Assembly: GCA_003171295.1 (NCBI GenBank)
Contig: PMYF01000814.1
Location: forward strand, 14,719-20,245
Length of the DNA stretch: 5,527 nucleotides
Direction: 5' to 3'
Origin: Acidobacteriota bacterium
Lineage (GTDB): Bacteria > Acidobacteriota > Terriglobia > UBA7540
The position numbers and the translations under genes were made by a program. The notes under the pieces are model-generated. The model saw nothing but the letters and a program-made list of their open reading frames with translations. It had not been told where the DNA came from and ran no database searches. Positions 1 through 5,527 of this stretch are shown in pieces (the first letter of the stretch is position 1; every line of letters starts with the position of its first letter).

Positions 1-1223
1 GGGTAGAGGTGTGGGGCGCACATGGGACTCTTGAAGTAGAAGGAGAGCCACTCCTGAATACCTTTGCGCGCCAGTTCCGGGCAGCGCTGGGCGAGATCGA
101 GGAACAAGACTAAATCGAGCACCAGGGGTGCAGCCAGGATGGAATCGCGACACAGGAAGTCCACCTTGATCTGCATGGGATAGCCCAGCCAGCCGAAGAT
201 GTCGAGGTTGTCCCAGCCTTCCTTGTTATCGCGGCGGGGCGGGTAGTAGTTGATGCGCACTTTGTGGTAGAAGCCCTTGTAGAGCGACGGGTAAAGGTCG
301 GGTTGCAGGATATATTCCAGCACGGAGAGCTTGCTCTCCTCTTTCGTGCGGAAAGAGTCCGGGTCGTCTAGCACTTCGCCGTCGCGGTTGCCCAGGATGT
401 TGGTCGAGAACCAGCCCTGCAGGCCCAGCAGGCGCGCCTTCAAGCCCGGCGCCAGGATGGTCTTCATCAGCGTCTGGCCGGTCTTGTAATCCTTGCCACA
501 TACGGGGACGCTGTTCTGCAGTGCCAACTCCAGCAGGGCAGGGATATCGGCGGTCAGGTTCGGCGCCCCGTTGGCGAAAGGAACGCCAAGTTTAAGCGCG
601 GCGTAGGCATAGATCATGCTGGGCGCGATGTCGGCGCTGTTGTCGCGCAAGCCCTTCTCGAACGCCGCGAGCGAACGGTGTACCGGTCGCGGTTTCAGGA
701 AGATCTCCGTTGAGCCACACCAGATCATGACCAGGCGCGACAGGTGATTCTGCTTCTTGAATTTCTGGATGTCGTCCATCAACTGCTCGGCCAGGTCCAT
801 CTTGTGCTTGCCCTTCTTCACGTTTTCGCCGTGCAGGTTCTTGACGAATTTCTGCTCGAAGACAGCAGGCATGGGGCGAATGCGCTTCAGGAGGTTCTTC
901 ACAGAATCTACCAGCTCGTGCTCCAGCACGCCCGCGTGGAGGGCCGCTTGATAGGCGTCGTCCTTAAAGAGGTCCCAACCCCCGAAGACCAGGTCATCAA
1001 GTTTGGCGAGAGGGACAAAGTCCTTGATCAGCGGAGTTCGCTTGTCGGTGCGCCGGCCCAGCCGGACAGTCCCCATCTGGGTCAGCGAGCCAATGGGCAA
1101 GGCTAGTTTCCGGCGGATGGCTTCCACACCGGCAATAAAAGTCGTGGCCACGGCTCCCATCCCCGGGATCAGGACGCCGAGTTTTCCTTTGGGTGCTTCG
1201 ATGCTTACAGGCTTGCCGCTCAC
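1..1223 (-). CDS. ino1: myo-inositol-1-phosphate synthase (inositol-3-phosphate synthase), C-terminus cut by window edge
   Basis: Cytoplasmic NAD-dependent enzyme that converts glucose 6-phosphate to 1L-myo-inositol 1-phosphate, the first step of inositol synthesis. 407 codons are visible and the frame is open to the left edge, so only the C-terminal end is missing. Seen in the sequence: an N-terminal Rossmann loop, GVLIPGMGAVATTF (residues 16-29); GGWDLFKDDAY (81-91), matching the GWDI-type motif of the family; SLAAFEKGLRDNSADIAPS (184-202); PFANGAPN (215-222); and the lysine-containing active-site segment GKDYKTGQT (243-251), followed by LGNRDGEVL (277-285). The start is GTG: an in-frame TAA lies at 1247-1245, no other start codon occurs between it and the GTG, and AGGAGG sits 9 nt upstream. 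The next in-frame Met is residue 22, inside the NAD loop, so it is not the start. Family assignment is firm; the physiological product (inositol lipid, compatible solute or other) cannot be told from this window. Transcribed divergently from the phosphatase gene. Confidence 0.93.
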   Translation of the reverse strand, partial: MSGKPVSIEAPKGKLGVLIPGMGAVATTFIAGVEAIRRKLALPIGSLTQMGTVRLGRRTDKRTPLIKDFVPLAKLDDLVFGGWDLFKDDAYQAALHAGVLEHELVDSVKNLLKRIRPMPAVFEQKFVKNLHGENVKKGKHKMDLAEQLMDDIQKFKKQNHLSRLVMIWCGSTEIFLKPRPVHRSLAAFEKGLRDNSADIAPSMIYAYAALKLGVPFANGAPNLTADIPALLELALQNSVPVCGKDYKTGQTLMKTILAPGLKARLLGLQGWFSTNILGNRDGEVLDDPDSFRTKEESKLSVLEYILQPDLYPSLYKGFYHKVRINYYPPRRDNKEGWDNLDIFGWLGYPMQIKVDFLCRDSILAAPLVLDLVLFLDLAQRCPELARKGIQEWLSFYFKSPMCAPHLY

Positions 1224-1232
1224 GGTGTTTTT

Positions 1233-1238
1233 CCTCCT
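1233..1238 (-). promoter_or_regulatory. Shine-Dalgarno site of the inositol-phosphate synthase gene
   Basis: Minus-strand AGGAGG lies 9 nt before the GTG at 1223-1221. It decides the start, because an in-frame stop (1247-1245) lies just upstream and no ATG or other start codon intervenes. Confidence 0.85.
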
Positions 1239-1534
1239 GAGCCTTTAAACGCTCGTGCAAATTCTTTCTTCGATGCGGGCAACGCAATTCTGCATCATCA
1301 CGCGCCCTCCCGGCCGGCGCAGGGTGGCATCGACCCGCCGCTGGTCATTTTTTCAACCCTTACAACGGATACGGCAGTCGTCAGACGAAACGAAGCATCA
1401 TGCGCCAAGCGTCCGGAAAATGCAACGAGATTTCGAGCCCGCAGAATCGCCGCCTCGGTCCGATCGGAAAGCTGGGGGTATTCGTGAGGACTCGAGGAGA
1501 CCCTCGGGGAGCCGTAGGCGGGGCAAGCGGCCTC

Positions 1535-1543
1535 TGCTATAAT
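1535..1543 (+). promoter_or_regulatory. extended -10 promoter of the FHA-GAF-phosphatase gene
   Basis: TGcTATAAT combines the TG extension with a perfect -10 hexamer (1538-1543). No good -35 is seen at the 17-bp spacing (TAGGCG at 1515-1520), which extended -10 promoters of the housekeeping sigma class can tolerate. Predicted transcription start is near 1550, giving a leader of about 27 nt before the ATG at 1577. Its position inside the open frame that begins at 1400 argues that translation does not start at 1400. Confidence 0.65.
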
Positions 1544-1576
1544 ATAGGGCGTATTGTTCAATGGTTAATTACGTCC

Positions 1577-3229
1577 ATGCCCAGTTCATTTCCGCGGCTT
1601 ACCGTCCGTGACGCTTTTGGCAATCAACGCGAGATTGAGATTTCCCGTACGCCTTTCACCCTTGGCCGGCAGAGCGACAACGACCTGGTGCTGCTCGACA
1701 GCCGCATTTCCCGTCGCCACGCGCGCCTTCTGAAGGATGCGCAAGGCTATGTGCTGGAAGACACCGACAGCACTCACGGGACGTTCGTGAATGGCGAGAG
1801 GATTGTGGGGTCGCAACGGCTGAAGCCGGGCGACCAGATCAGTCTGGGGGTGACGGATTCCTACGCGCTGGCGTTCGGCGTGGAGGAAGCCGTGCTGCCG
1901 GGCCTGCTCGAAAAGTTCGAGAGGGTCGGGGAGCAAAGTTCCGCTCCGCAACTCCACCACCTGGGCCTGCTCCTGCAAATGGCGCAAATGTTGCTGCGCG
2001 CGCCGGCGCTGGAAGAGGTGCTCACGGCGCTGGTGGACTCCGCCGTGCAGCTTGCCAATGCCGAGCGCGGGCTATTGTTCCTGAAGGAAGAGAGAGGTGA
2101 CCTACAGTTGCGCCTGGCACGCAGCAAGGGAGGCGGCCACCTGGAAACGAGCCTTAGCGATTATTCCCGCACCGTGGTGGAGCGTGTGGCGGCATCCGGA
2201 CAGGAAGTGGTGATTCTCGAAGAAGATGCCTCGGGTCGCACACCGCTCGAGACTGGCATCATCCGCACCGGAGCGCGGGGCATTGTGGCGGTCCCGCTGC
2301 AGAAGCTGCCCATGACGGAATCGCTGGGCGAAACCTTTGTGGGAGCGGCGCCGGAGTTGTTGGGCCTGCTCTATCTTGACATCCGGTCCCACGCCGCCGC
2401 CGTGACCGGACTCGACCGGCAAGTGCTGCAGACGCTCGCCGTGGAGGGCGCGACGGTGATTGAGAACGCCCGCATGTTCCGTCTCGCCCGCCAGCAGGAA
2501 CGCCTCCAGCACGAGATGTTTCTGGCGCGAAATATCCAGGTGGGATTGCTGCCACGGCAGTTGCCCCAGAGCGACTACTTCCAGGTTTTCGCTGTAACCA
2601 CCTCCACTGAAGCTGTGGGCGGCGACTATTATGACATGCTGCAACTACCCGACGGTCGCTGGGGCTTTGCCCTGGCCGACGTCTCCGGCAAAGGCCTGCC
2701 CGCCGCCATCTTGGCCGCGAGCTTGCAAGGTGCCTTCGGCGCCGTCGCCGCGGGGTCTCCGCCCCTGGCCGAACTTTTCGCGCGCGTCAACGATTACCTC
2801 TGTGAGCGGACACCACCGGAAATGTTCGCCACCGTCCTTTACGGCGTGCTGGACCGGCCAGGAGTTTTTGAGTTCGTCAACGCTGGGCACATCCCACCCC
2901 TGATCGTGCGCGCCCAGGGCGGAGTGAAGCAAACTGACTCTTCCAATTTCCCCTTGGGACTCTTCCCGCACGTAGATTTCCAGGCGGATTCGGTGCAACT
3001 CCAGCCCGGCGACCTGATCGTGACCACTTCCGACGGCGTCACGGAAGCGCGCGATGCCATCGGGGGGCTGTTCAGCGACGCCCGCTTGCTTAACCTCCTT
3101 GAATCCTGTTGTGGCCAATCGGCCGAGGAGGTGTGCCGGGCCATCCTAGCCAGTGTGCAGGAATTTGTCGGCGCTGCCCCGCAATCTGACGACCTCACCG
3201 TGTCGGTGGTCCGTTACTGGCCAACCTGA
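1577..3229 (+). CDS. FHA-GAF-SpoIIE (PP2C-type) serine/threonine protein phosphatase
   Basis: A 550-residue predicted cytoplasmic signalling protein with no signal peptide or membrane segment. Domains in order: FHA (about 8-95) with LGR (29-31), SRRHA (45-49) and STHGTFVNG (65-73), the residues that bind phosphothreonine; a GAF-like sensor (about 130-300, including LANAERGLLFL); a short helical linker (about 301-320) leading into LARNIQVGLLP (316-326); and a SpoIIE/RsbU-type PP2C phosphatase (about 315-548). The metal-binding acidic residues are all present: VGGDYYD (347-353), ADVSGKG (367-373), SDGVTEA (485-491) and QSDDLT (536-541), so an active phosphatase is expected. Relatives dephosphorylate STAS-domain anti-sigma antagonists in partner-switching pathways; the substrate here is unknown and no partner gene lies nearby. 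The ATG at 1577 is chosen over the upstream ATG at 1400 because the FHA domain begins just after it and a strong -10 lies between the two. No clear Shine-Dalgarno precedes 1577, so the exact start is less certain than the identity. Confidence 0.9.
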   Translation: MPSSFPRLTVRDAFGNQREIEISRTPFTLGRQSDNDLVLLDSRISRRHARLLKDAQGYVLEDTDSTHGTFVNGERIVGSQRLKPGDQISLGVTDSYALAFGVEEAVLPGLLEKFERVGEQSSAPQLHHLGLLLQMAQMLLRAPALEEVLTALVDSAVQLANAERGLLFLKEERGDLQLRLARSKGGGHLETSLSDYSRTVVERVAASGQEVVILEEDASGRTPLETGIIRTGARGIVAVPLQKLPMTESLGETFVGAAPELLGLLYLDIRSHAAAVTGLDRQVLQTLAVEGATVIENARMFRLARQQERLQHEMFLARNIQVGLLPRQLPQSDYFQVFAVTTSTEAVGGDYYDMLQLPDGRWGFALADVSGKGLPAAILAASLQGAFGAVAAGSPPLAELFARVNDYLCERTPPEMFATVLYGVLDRPGVFEFVNAGHIPPLIVRAQGGVKQTDSSNFPLGLFPHVDFQADSVQLQPGDLIVTTSDGVTEARDAIGGLFSDARLLNLLESCCGQSAEEVCRAILASVQEFVGAAPQSDDLTVSVVRYWPT

Positions 3230-3343
3230 CGCCCAGCCTGCCGGGGGCATCCTTTTCCTCTATGGAGGAGTCATGCATGGACCCGCTGAACCAACGCGAC
3301 GTACACTGATCGAGAAGCCCGCGCGACCGATGGGCGCTCACCT

Positions 3344-3349
3344 GAGGAA
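3344..3349 (+). promoter_or_regulatory. Shine-Dalgarno site of the DUF885 gene
   Basis: GAGGAA lies 5 nt before the ATG at 3355. Two in-frame TGA codons (3307-3309 and 3340-3342) rule out an upstream start in this frame, so this site fixes the start. Confidence 0.75.
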
Positions 3350-3354
3350 CTTCC

Positions 3355-5103
3355 ATGACCAGACGCCGAGTGGCTATTGCCCTTTTTTCCGTGATTTTGT
3401 GGTGTATTGAAACATCCTTCGTGCCCCGTATGAGCGCCAACAACCCCACCAGTGCTCCCTCCGAAGAATTCAACCGGCTGGTCGACGATTACTTCGACGC
3501 TCACTTCCAATTCCATCCCTCGGAAGCAACGGCAGCGGGCTTTCACCAGTACGACACGAAGCTTGAGGATTACTCCCGCGTGGCGCGTGAGGCAGAGAGC
3601 GCCAAGCTGCGAACCCTTGCCGCGAGGTTTGAGCAGATCAACCCCGCGCAACTTTCCGGCGCTAGCGCCGGCGATTTCGCCTTTCTCGCCAGCACCATTC
3701 AGGGCCACCGGCTGGACATCGAGACCCTGCAAATGTGGCGGAAGGACCCGAACTTTTACACTTCCGGGGTCACCGAAAGTATTTTTCTCATCATCAAGCG
3801 TAACTATGCTACGCCCGAAGAACGGCTGCGGTCGGTCATTGCGCGGGAACGCCAGATTCCCGAAGCGCTCATGATCGGCCGCCGCAACCTGGAGAACCCA
3901 CCCCGGATCTACACGGAGATCACCCTCGAACAGATGCCGGGTGTCATCGCGTTCTTCCGCGAGGATGTGTCCAAGGCATTCCCGGGAGTGGCCAATGCCG
4001 CCTTGCAGGAGGAGTTTCAACGCAGCAACGCCGCCGTCGTGAGCGCCCTCGAAAAATACGAACTCTTTCTCCGGAACGATCTGCTGCCCAGATCGCAGGG
4101 GGACTTTCGCATCGGTGCTGAGAATTTCCGGCAGAAGCTCCTGCTAAAGGAAATGGTGGATACGCCTCTCGATCAATTGCTCAAGATCGGTTACGCCGAT
4201 CTGCGCCGCAACCAGGAGAGGCTGCAGGAGACGGCCGCCGCGATCAATCCCCAGGCCAGTCCCCGCGACGTCCTGGCCGCACTCGAGAAAGACCACCCCG
4301 CGCCGGACAAACTCCTGGAGACATTTCGCGGACTGCTGGCTGGTTTGCGCCAATTCCTGGAGGCCAGAAAAATCATCACCATCCCCTCCCGGGTTTTTCC
4401 CATCCTCGAGGAAACACCGCCTTTCATGCGCGCCACCACCACGGCGTCCATGGACACGCCCGGCCCTTACGAAACCCAGGCGACGGAGGCTATGTTCAAC
4501 GTGACGCTTCCCCAGCCGAACTGGTCGCCGCAGCACATAGAGGAATGGATGCAAGGCTTCAACCGTGGCACCATCCTGAGTACCGCCATTCACGAGGCCT
4601 ATCCGGGCCACTACACCCAGTTCCTGTGGGTGAACCGCCTGACCTCCAAAGTGCGCAAGCTGCTTTACTGCGACACCAACGCCGAAGGTTGGGCACACTA
4701 CACGGAGCAGATGATGTTGGACGAGGGCTTCGGGGACGGTGATCCCAAGCTGCGCATGGGACAGTTGCAGGATGCACTTCTGCGCGATGCCCGCTTCATC
4801 GTAGGTATCGAAATGCACACCGGTAACATGTCCTTGGATCAGGGCAGGGAGTTCTTTGTCCGCGAGGGATGCCAGGTTCCCGCGGTGGCCGACCTGGAGG
4901 CCAAGCGCGGGACCACGGATCCCACCTATCTGGTGTACACCCTCGGCAAGCTGCAGATCTTGAAGCTGCGCGAGGACTACCAGAAAAAGCTCGGCGCCAG
5001 ATATACCTTGCAGGATTTTCACGACCGCTTCATGGAACAGGGCGGGGTCCCGCTCGGGATCGTGCGCAAGGCATTGCTCGGCGACGACAGCTCCACCCTG
5101 TAA
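3355..5103 (+). CDS. DUF885 family protein, putative exported zinc metallopeptidase
   Basis: A 582-residue protein of the DUF885 family, whose members are mostly uncharacterised and are often annotated as peptidase-like. The N-terminus looks like an export signal: basic TRRR (2-5), a hydrophobic core (about 6-17), then a polar stretch with a weak possible cleavage after Ala28. Cys17 follows VILW, which is a poor lipobox, so a lipoprotein is unlikely. The rest is largely helical and soluble. The hallmark is HEAYPGH (413-419), an HExxPGH variant of the zinc-peptidase HExxH motif, followed by NAEGWAHY (442-449), whose Glu444 is the likely third metal ligand. Further family-like segments are EMHTG (486-490) and TTDPTYLVYTLGK (520-531). 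Length is typical for full-length members and nothing looks truncated. It lies 125 bp after the phosphatase gene on the same strand; co-transcription is possible because no terminator hairpin is visible between them. Peptidase activity is inferred from the motif, and the substrate is unknown. Confidence 0.88.
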   Translation: MTRRRVAIALFSVILWCIETSFVPRMSANNPTSAPSEEFNRLVDDYFDAHFQFHPSEATAAGFHQYDTKLEDYSRVAREAESAKLRTLAARFEQINPAQLSGASAGDFAFLASTIQGHRLDIETLQMWRKDPNFYTSGVTESIFLIIKRNYATPEERLRSVIARERQIPEALMIGRRNLENPPRIYTEITLEQMPGVIAFFREDVSKAFPGVANAALQEEFQRSNAAVVSALEKYELFLRNDLLPRSQGDFRIGAENFRQKLLLKEMVDTPLDQLLKIGYADLRRNQERLQETAAAINPQASPRDVLAALEKDHPAPDKLLETFRGLLAGLRQFLEARKIITIPSRVFPILEETPPFMRATTTASMDTPGPYETQATEAMFNVTLPQPNWSPQHIEEWMQGFNRGTILSTAIHEAYPGHYTQFLWVNRLTSKVRKLLYCDTNAEGWAHYTEQMMLDEGFGDGDPKLRMGQLQDALLRDARFIVGIEMHTGNMSLDQGREFFVREGCQVPAVADLEAKRGTTDPTYLVYTLGKLQILKLREDYQKKLGARYTLQDFHDRFMEQGGVPLGIVRKALLGDDSSTL

Positions 5104-5182
5104 GAATTCTTGGTTTATGATTTCGGAAGAAGGAGACAGGCGTGGTGTCAGTCATCCAAAATCCAAAATTACAACACGGCGC

Positions 5183-5211
5183 TTAAAAGTCGCGCGCACT
5201 TCTGATAGAGT
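5183..5211 (+). promoter_or_regulatory. candidate promoter of the aldo/keto reductase gene
   Basis: TTAAAA (5183-5188, 4 of 6 matches to the -35 consensus) is separated by 17 bp from TAGAGT (5206-5211, 4 of 6 to the -10 consensus). A TG at 5203-5204 forms an extended -10. Predicted transcription start is near 5218, leaving a leader of about 70 nt. It suggests the reductase can be transcribed independently of the DUF885 gene. Confidence 0.4.
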
Positions 5212-5274
5212 CACGGGGCCAGTCGATCAGGCCCCCTGGGCATGTCGCGGCTGGCGGCAATCCACGCTGATGGA

Positions 5275-5280
5275 AAGGAG
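5275..5280 (+). promoter_or_regulatory. Shine-Dalgarno site of the aldo/keto reductase gene
   Basis: AAGGAG lies 8 nt before the ATG at 5289, and the predicted protein begins with the normal N-terminus of the family, so the start is well supported. Confidence 0.8.
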
Positions 5281-5288
5281 CCCTGGAA

Positions 5289-5527
5289 ATGAAATACCGC
5301 AGGTTCGGACGCACGGGCTGGATGGTAAGCGAAGTGGGTTACGGCATGTGGGGCATGGCGGGCTGGACCGGCTCCAGTGACCCCGAATCGCAACAATCGC
5401 TGCAACACGCCGTGGACTTGGGCTGCAATTTCTTTGACACGGCATGGGCATACGGCGATGGCCACAGCGAAAAGCTGCTCGGCTGGCTGGTGCGCAATAA
5501 CGCCGGGAAGAAACTCTATGTGGCCAC
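5289..5527 (+). CDS. aldo/keto reductase, N-terminal part (cut by window edge)
   Basis: The first 79 codons of a cytoplasmic NAD(P)H-dependent oxidoreductase with the TIM-barrel aldo/keto reductase fold. The start MKYRRFGRTGWMVSEVGYG (1-19) is the typical N-terminal hairpin and first strand. NFFDTAWAYGDGHSEKLLG (47-65) carries the catalytic Asp50 and Tyr55, the first two residues of the tetrad; the sequence stops in VAT, right where the catalytic lysine would be expected next. The remaining barrel and the cofactor site lie outside the window, so substrate and cofactor preference cannot be judged. It resembles the broad group of bacterial reductases annotated as general or Tas/YajO-like enzymes, but no specific symbol is justified. 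Same strand as the DUF885 gene, 185 bp downstream, with its own candidate promoter. Confidence 0.92.
   Translation, partial: MKYRRFGRTGWMVSEVGYGMWGMAGWTGSSDPESQQSLQHAVDLGCNFFDTAWAYGDGHSEKLLGWLVRNNAGKKLYVA

Larger units (their letters stand above)
1224..1576. other. divergent intergenic region between ino1 and the FHA-GAF-phosphatase gene
   Basis: This 353-bp stretch carries the 5' leaders of two divergent genes. Open frames cross it on both strands, but none shows recognisable protein character or a ribosome site. The right end holds an extended -10 promoter for the phosphatase gene. Upstream of that are a perfect 10-bp palindrome TCCGATCGGA (1459-1468) and a small inverted repeat CGAGG-AGAC-CCTCG (1493-1506), either of which could be an operator, though both are short enough to be chance. 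For ino1 only a weak promoter guess was possible (minus-strand TTGCGT, 17-nt spacer, GAATTT, near 1255-1290), too poor to call as a feature. A 5-bp inverted repeat GCGCC/GGCGC around 1302-1320 is also weak. Confidence 0.6.
5104..5288 (+). other. intergenic region before the aldo/keto reductase gene
   Basis: This 185-bp gap has no convincing gene and no clear terminator hairpin after the DUF885 stop. It contains a 7-bp tandem repeat, ATCCAAA twice (5154-5167), and an AT-rich patch that differs from the GC-rich genes around it. The candidate reductase promoter lies in its middle. A 14-codon GTG frame (5142-5186) preceded by AAGGAG is present but has no recognisable character. Confidence 0.55.

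Noticed and set aside
1298..1561. 87-codon minus-strand frame in the divergent intergenic region
   Set aside because: It begins in the antisense of the phosphatase promoter and shows no recognisable motif; it overlaps the probable control region of both genes.
1400..1576. N-terminal extension of the phosphatase from the ATG at 1400 (59 extra residues)
   Set aside because: The extension has no domain character, a near-perfect extended -10 promoter lies within it, and the FHA domain starts directly after the ATG at 1577.
2102..2644. 180-codon minus-strand frame opposite the phosphatase gene
   Set aside because: Antisense shadow of the GAF and early PP2C coding region; no recognisable protein features.
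3307..3342. UGA recoding (selenocysteine readthrough) joining the leader frame to the DUF885 protein
   Set aside because: The two TGA codons are followed by no obvious SECIS-like hairpin, the joined sequence has no family similarity that I recognise, and a good ribosome site precedes the ATG at 3355.
3271..4020. 249-codon minus-strand frame opposite the DUF885 gene
   Set aside because: The plus strand encodes a clear DUF885 protein through this stretch; the antisense frame is a by-product of GC-rich codon use.
4144..5022. 292-codon minus-strand frame opposite the DUF885 gene
   Set aside because: Long, but exactly antisense to the region holding the HExxPGH motif, and without a recognisable fold or motif of its own.
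5142..5186. 14-codon GTG frame after AAGGAG between DUF885 and the reductase
   Set aside because: It is very short, carries the ATCCAAA repeat and has no hydrophobic or attenuator-like character; it could easily be chance.
5117..5380. 87-codon plus-strand frame running into the reductase gene
   Set aside because: It overlaps the reductase in another frame, whereas the reductase has a good ribosome site and clear family motifs.

Overview
The window reads as ordinary chromosomal DNA from a moderately GC-rich Gram-negative-type bacterium. The gene mix (a GTG-started inositol-phosphate synthase, an FHA-GAF-SpoIIE phosphatase and an exported DUF885 protein) and the sequence style suggest Acidobacteriota. 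That placement is inference; no rRNA or other marker gene is present to confirm it.

Layout: positions 1-1223 (minus strand) hold most of a myo-inositol-1-phosphate synthase gene whose C-terminal end runs off the left edge. A 353-bp divergent intergenic region (1224-1576) follows, with a strong extended -10 promoter (TGcTATAAT at 1535-1543) pointing right. Positions 1577-3229 (plus) encode a 550-residue FHA-GAF-PP2C/SpoIIE protein phosphatase. After a 125-bp gap, 3355-5103 (plus) encodes a 582-residue DUF885 protein with an N-terminal export signal and an HExxPGH metallopeptidase-like motif. After a 185-bp gap with a candidate promoter, 5289-5527 (plus) holds the first 79 codons of an aldo/keto reductase that runs off the right edge.

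The genes do not form an obvious pathway. Inositol-phosphate synthase makes the precursor of inositol lipids and solutes. The phosphatase is a signalling protein of the kind that acts in partner-switching control, but no anti-sigma factor, STAS antagonist or Ser/Thr kinase gene lies beside it here. The DUF885 protein probably acts outside the cytoplasm, and the reductase is a general NAD(P)H-dependent oxidoreductase. No tRNA, rRNA, CRISPR array, insertion sequence or phage gene was seen. I did not find a convincing new system; the points worth a second look are the orphan phosphatase and its promoter and start, the leader in front of the DUF885 gene, and the DUF885 protein itself.
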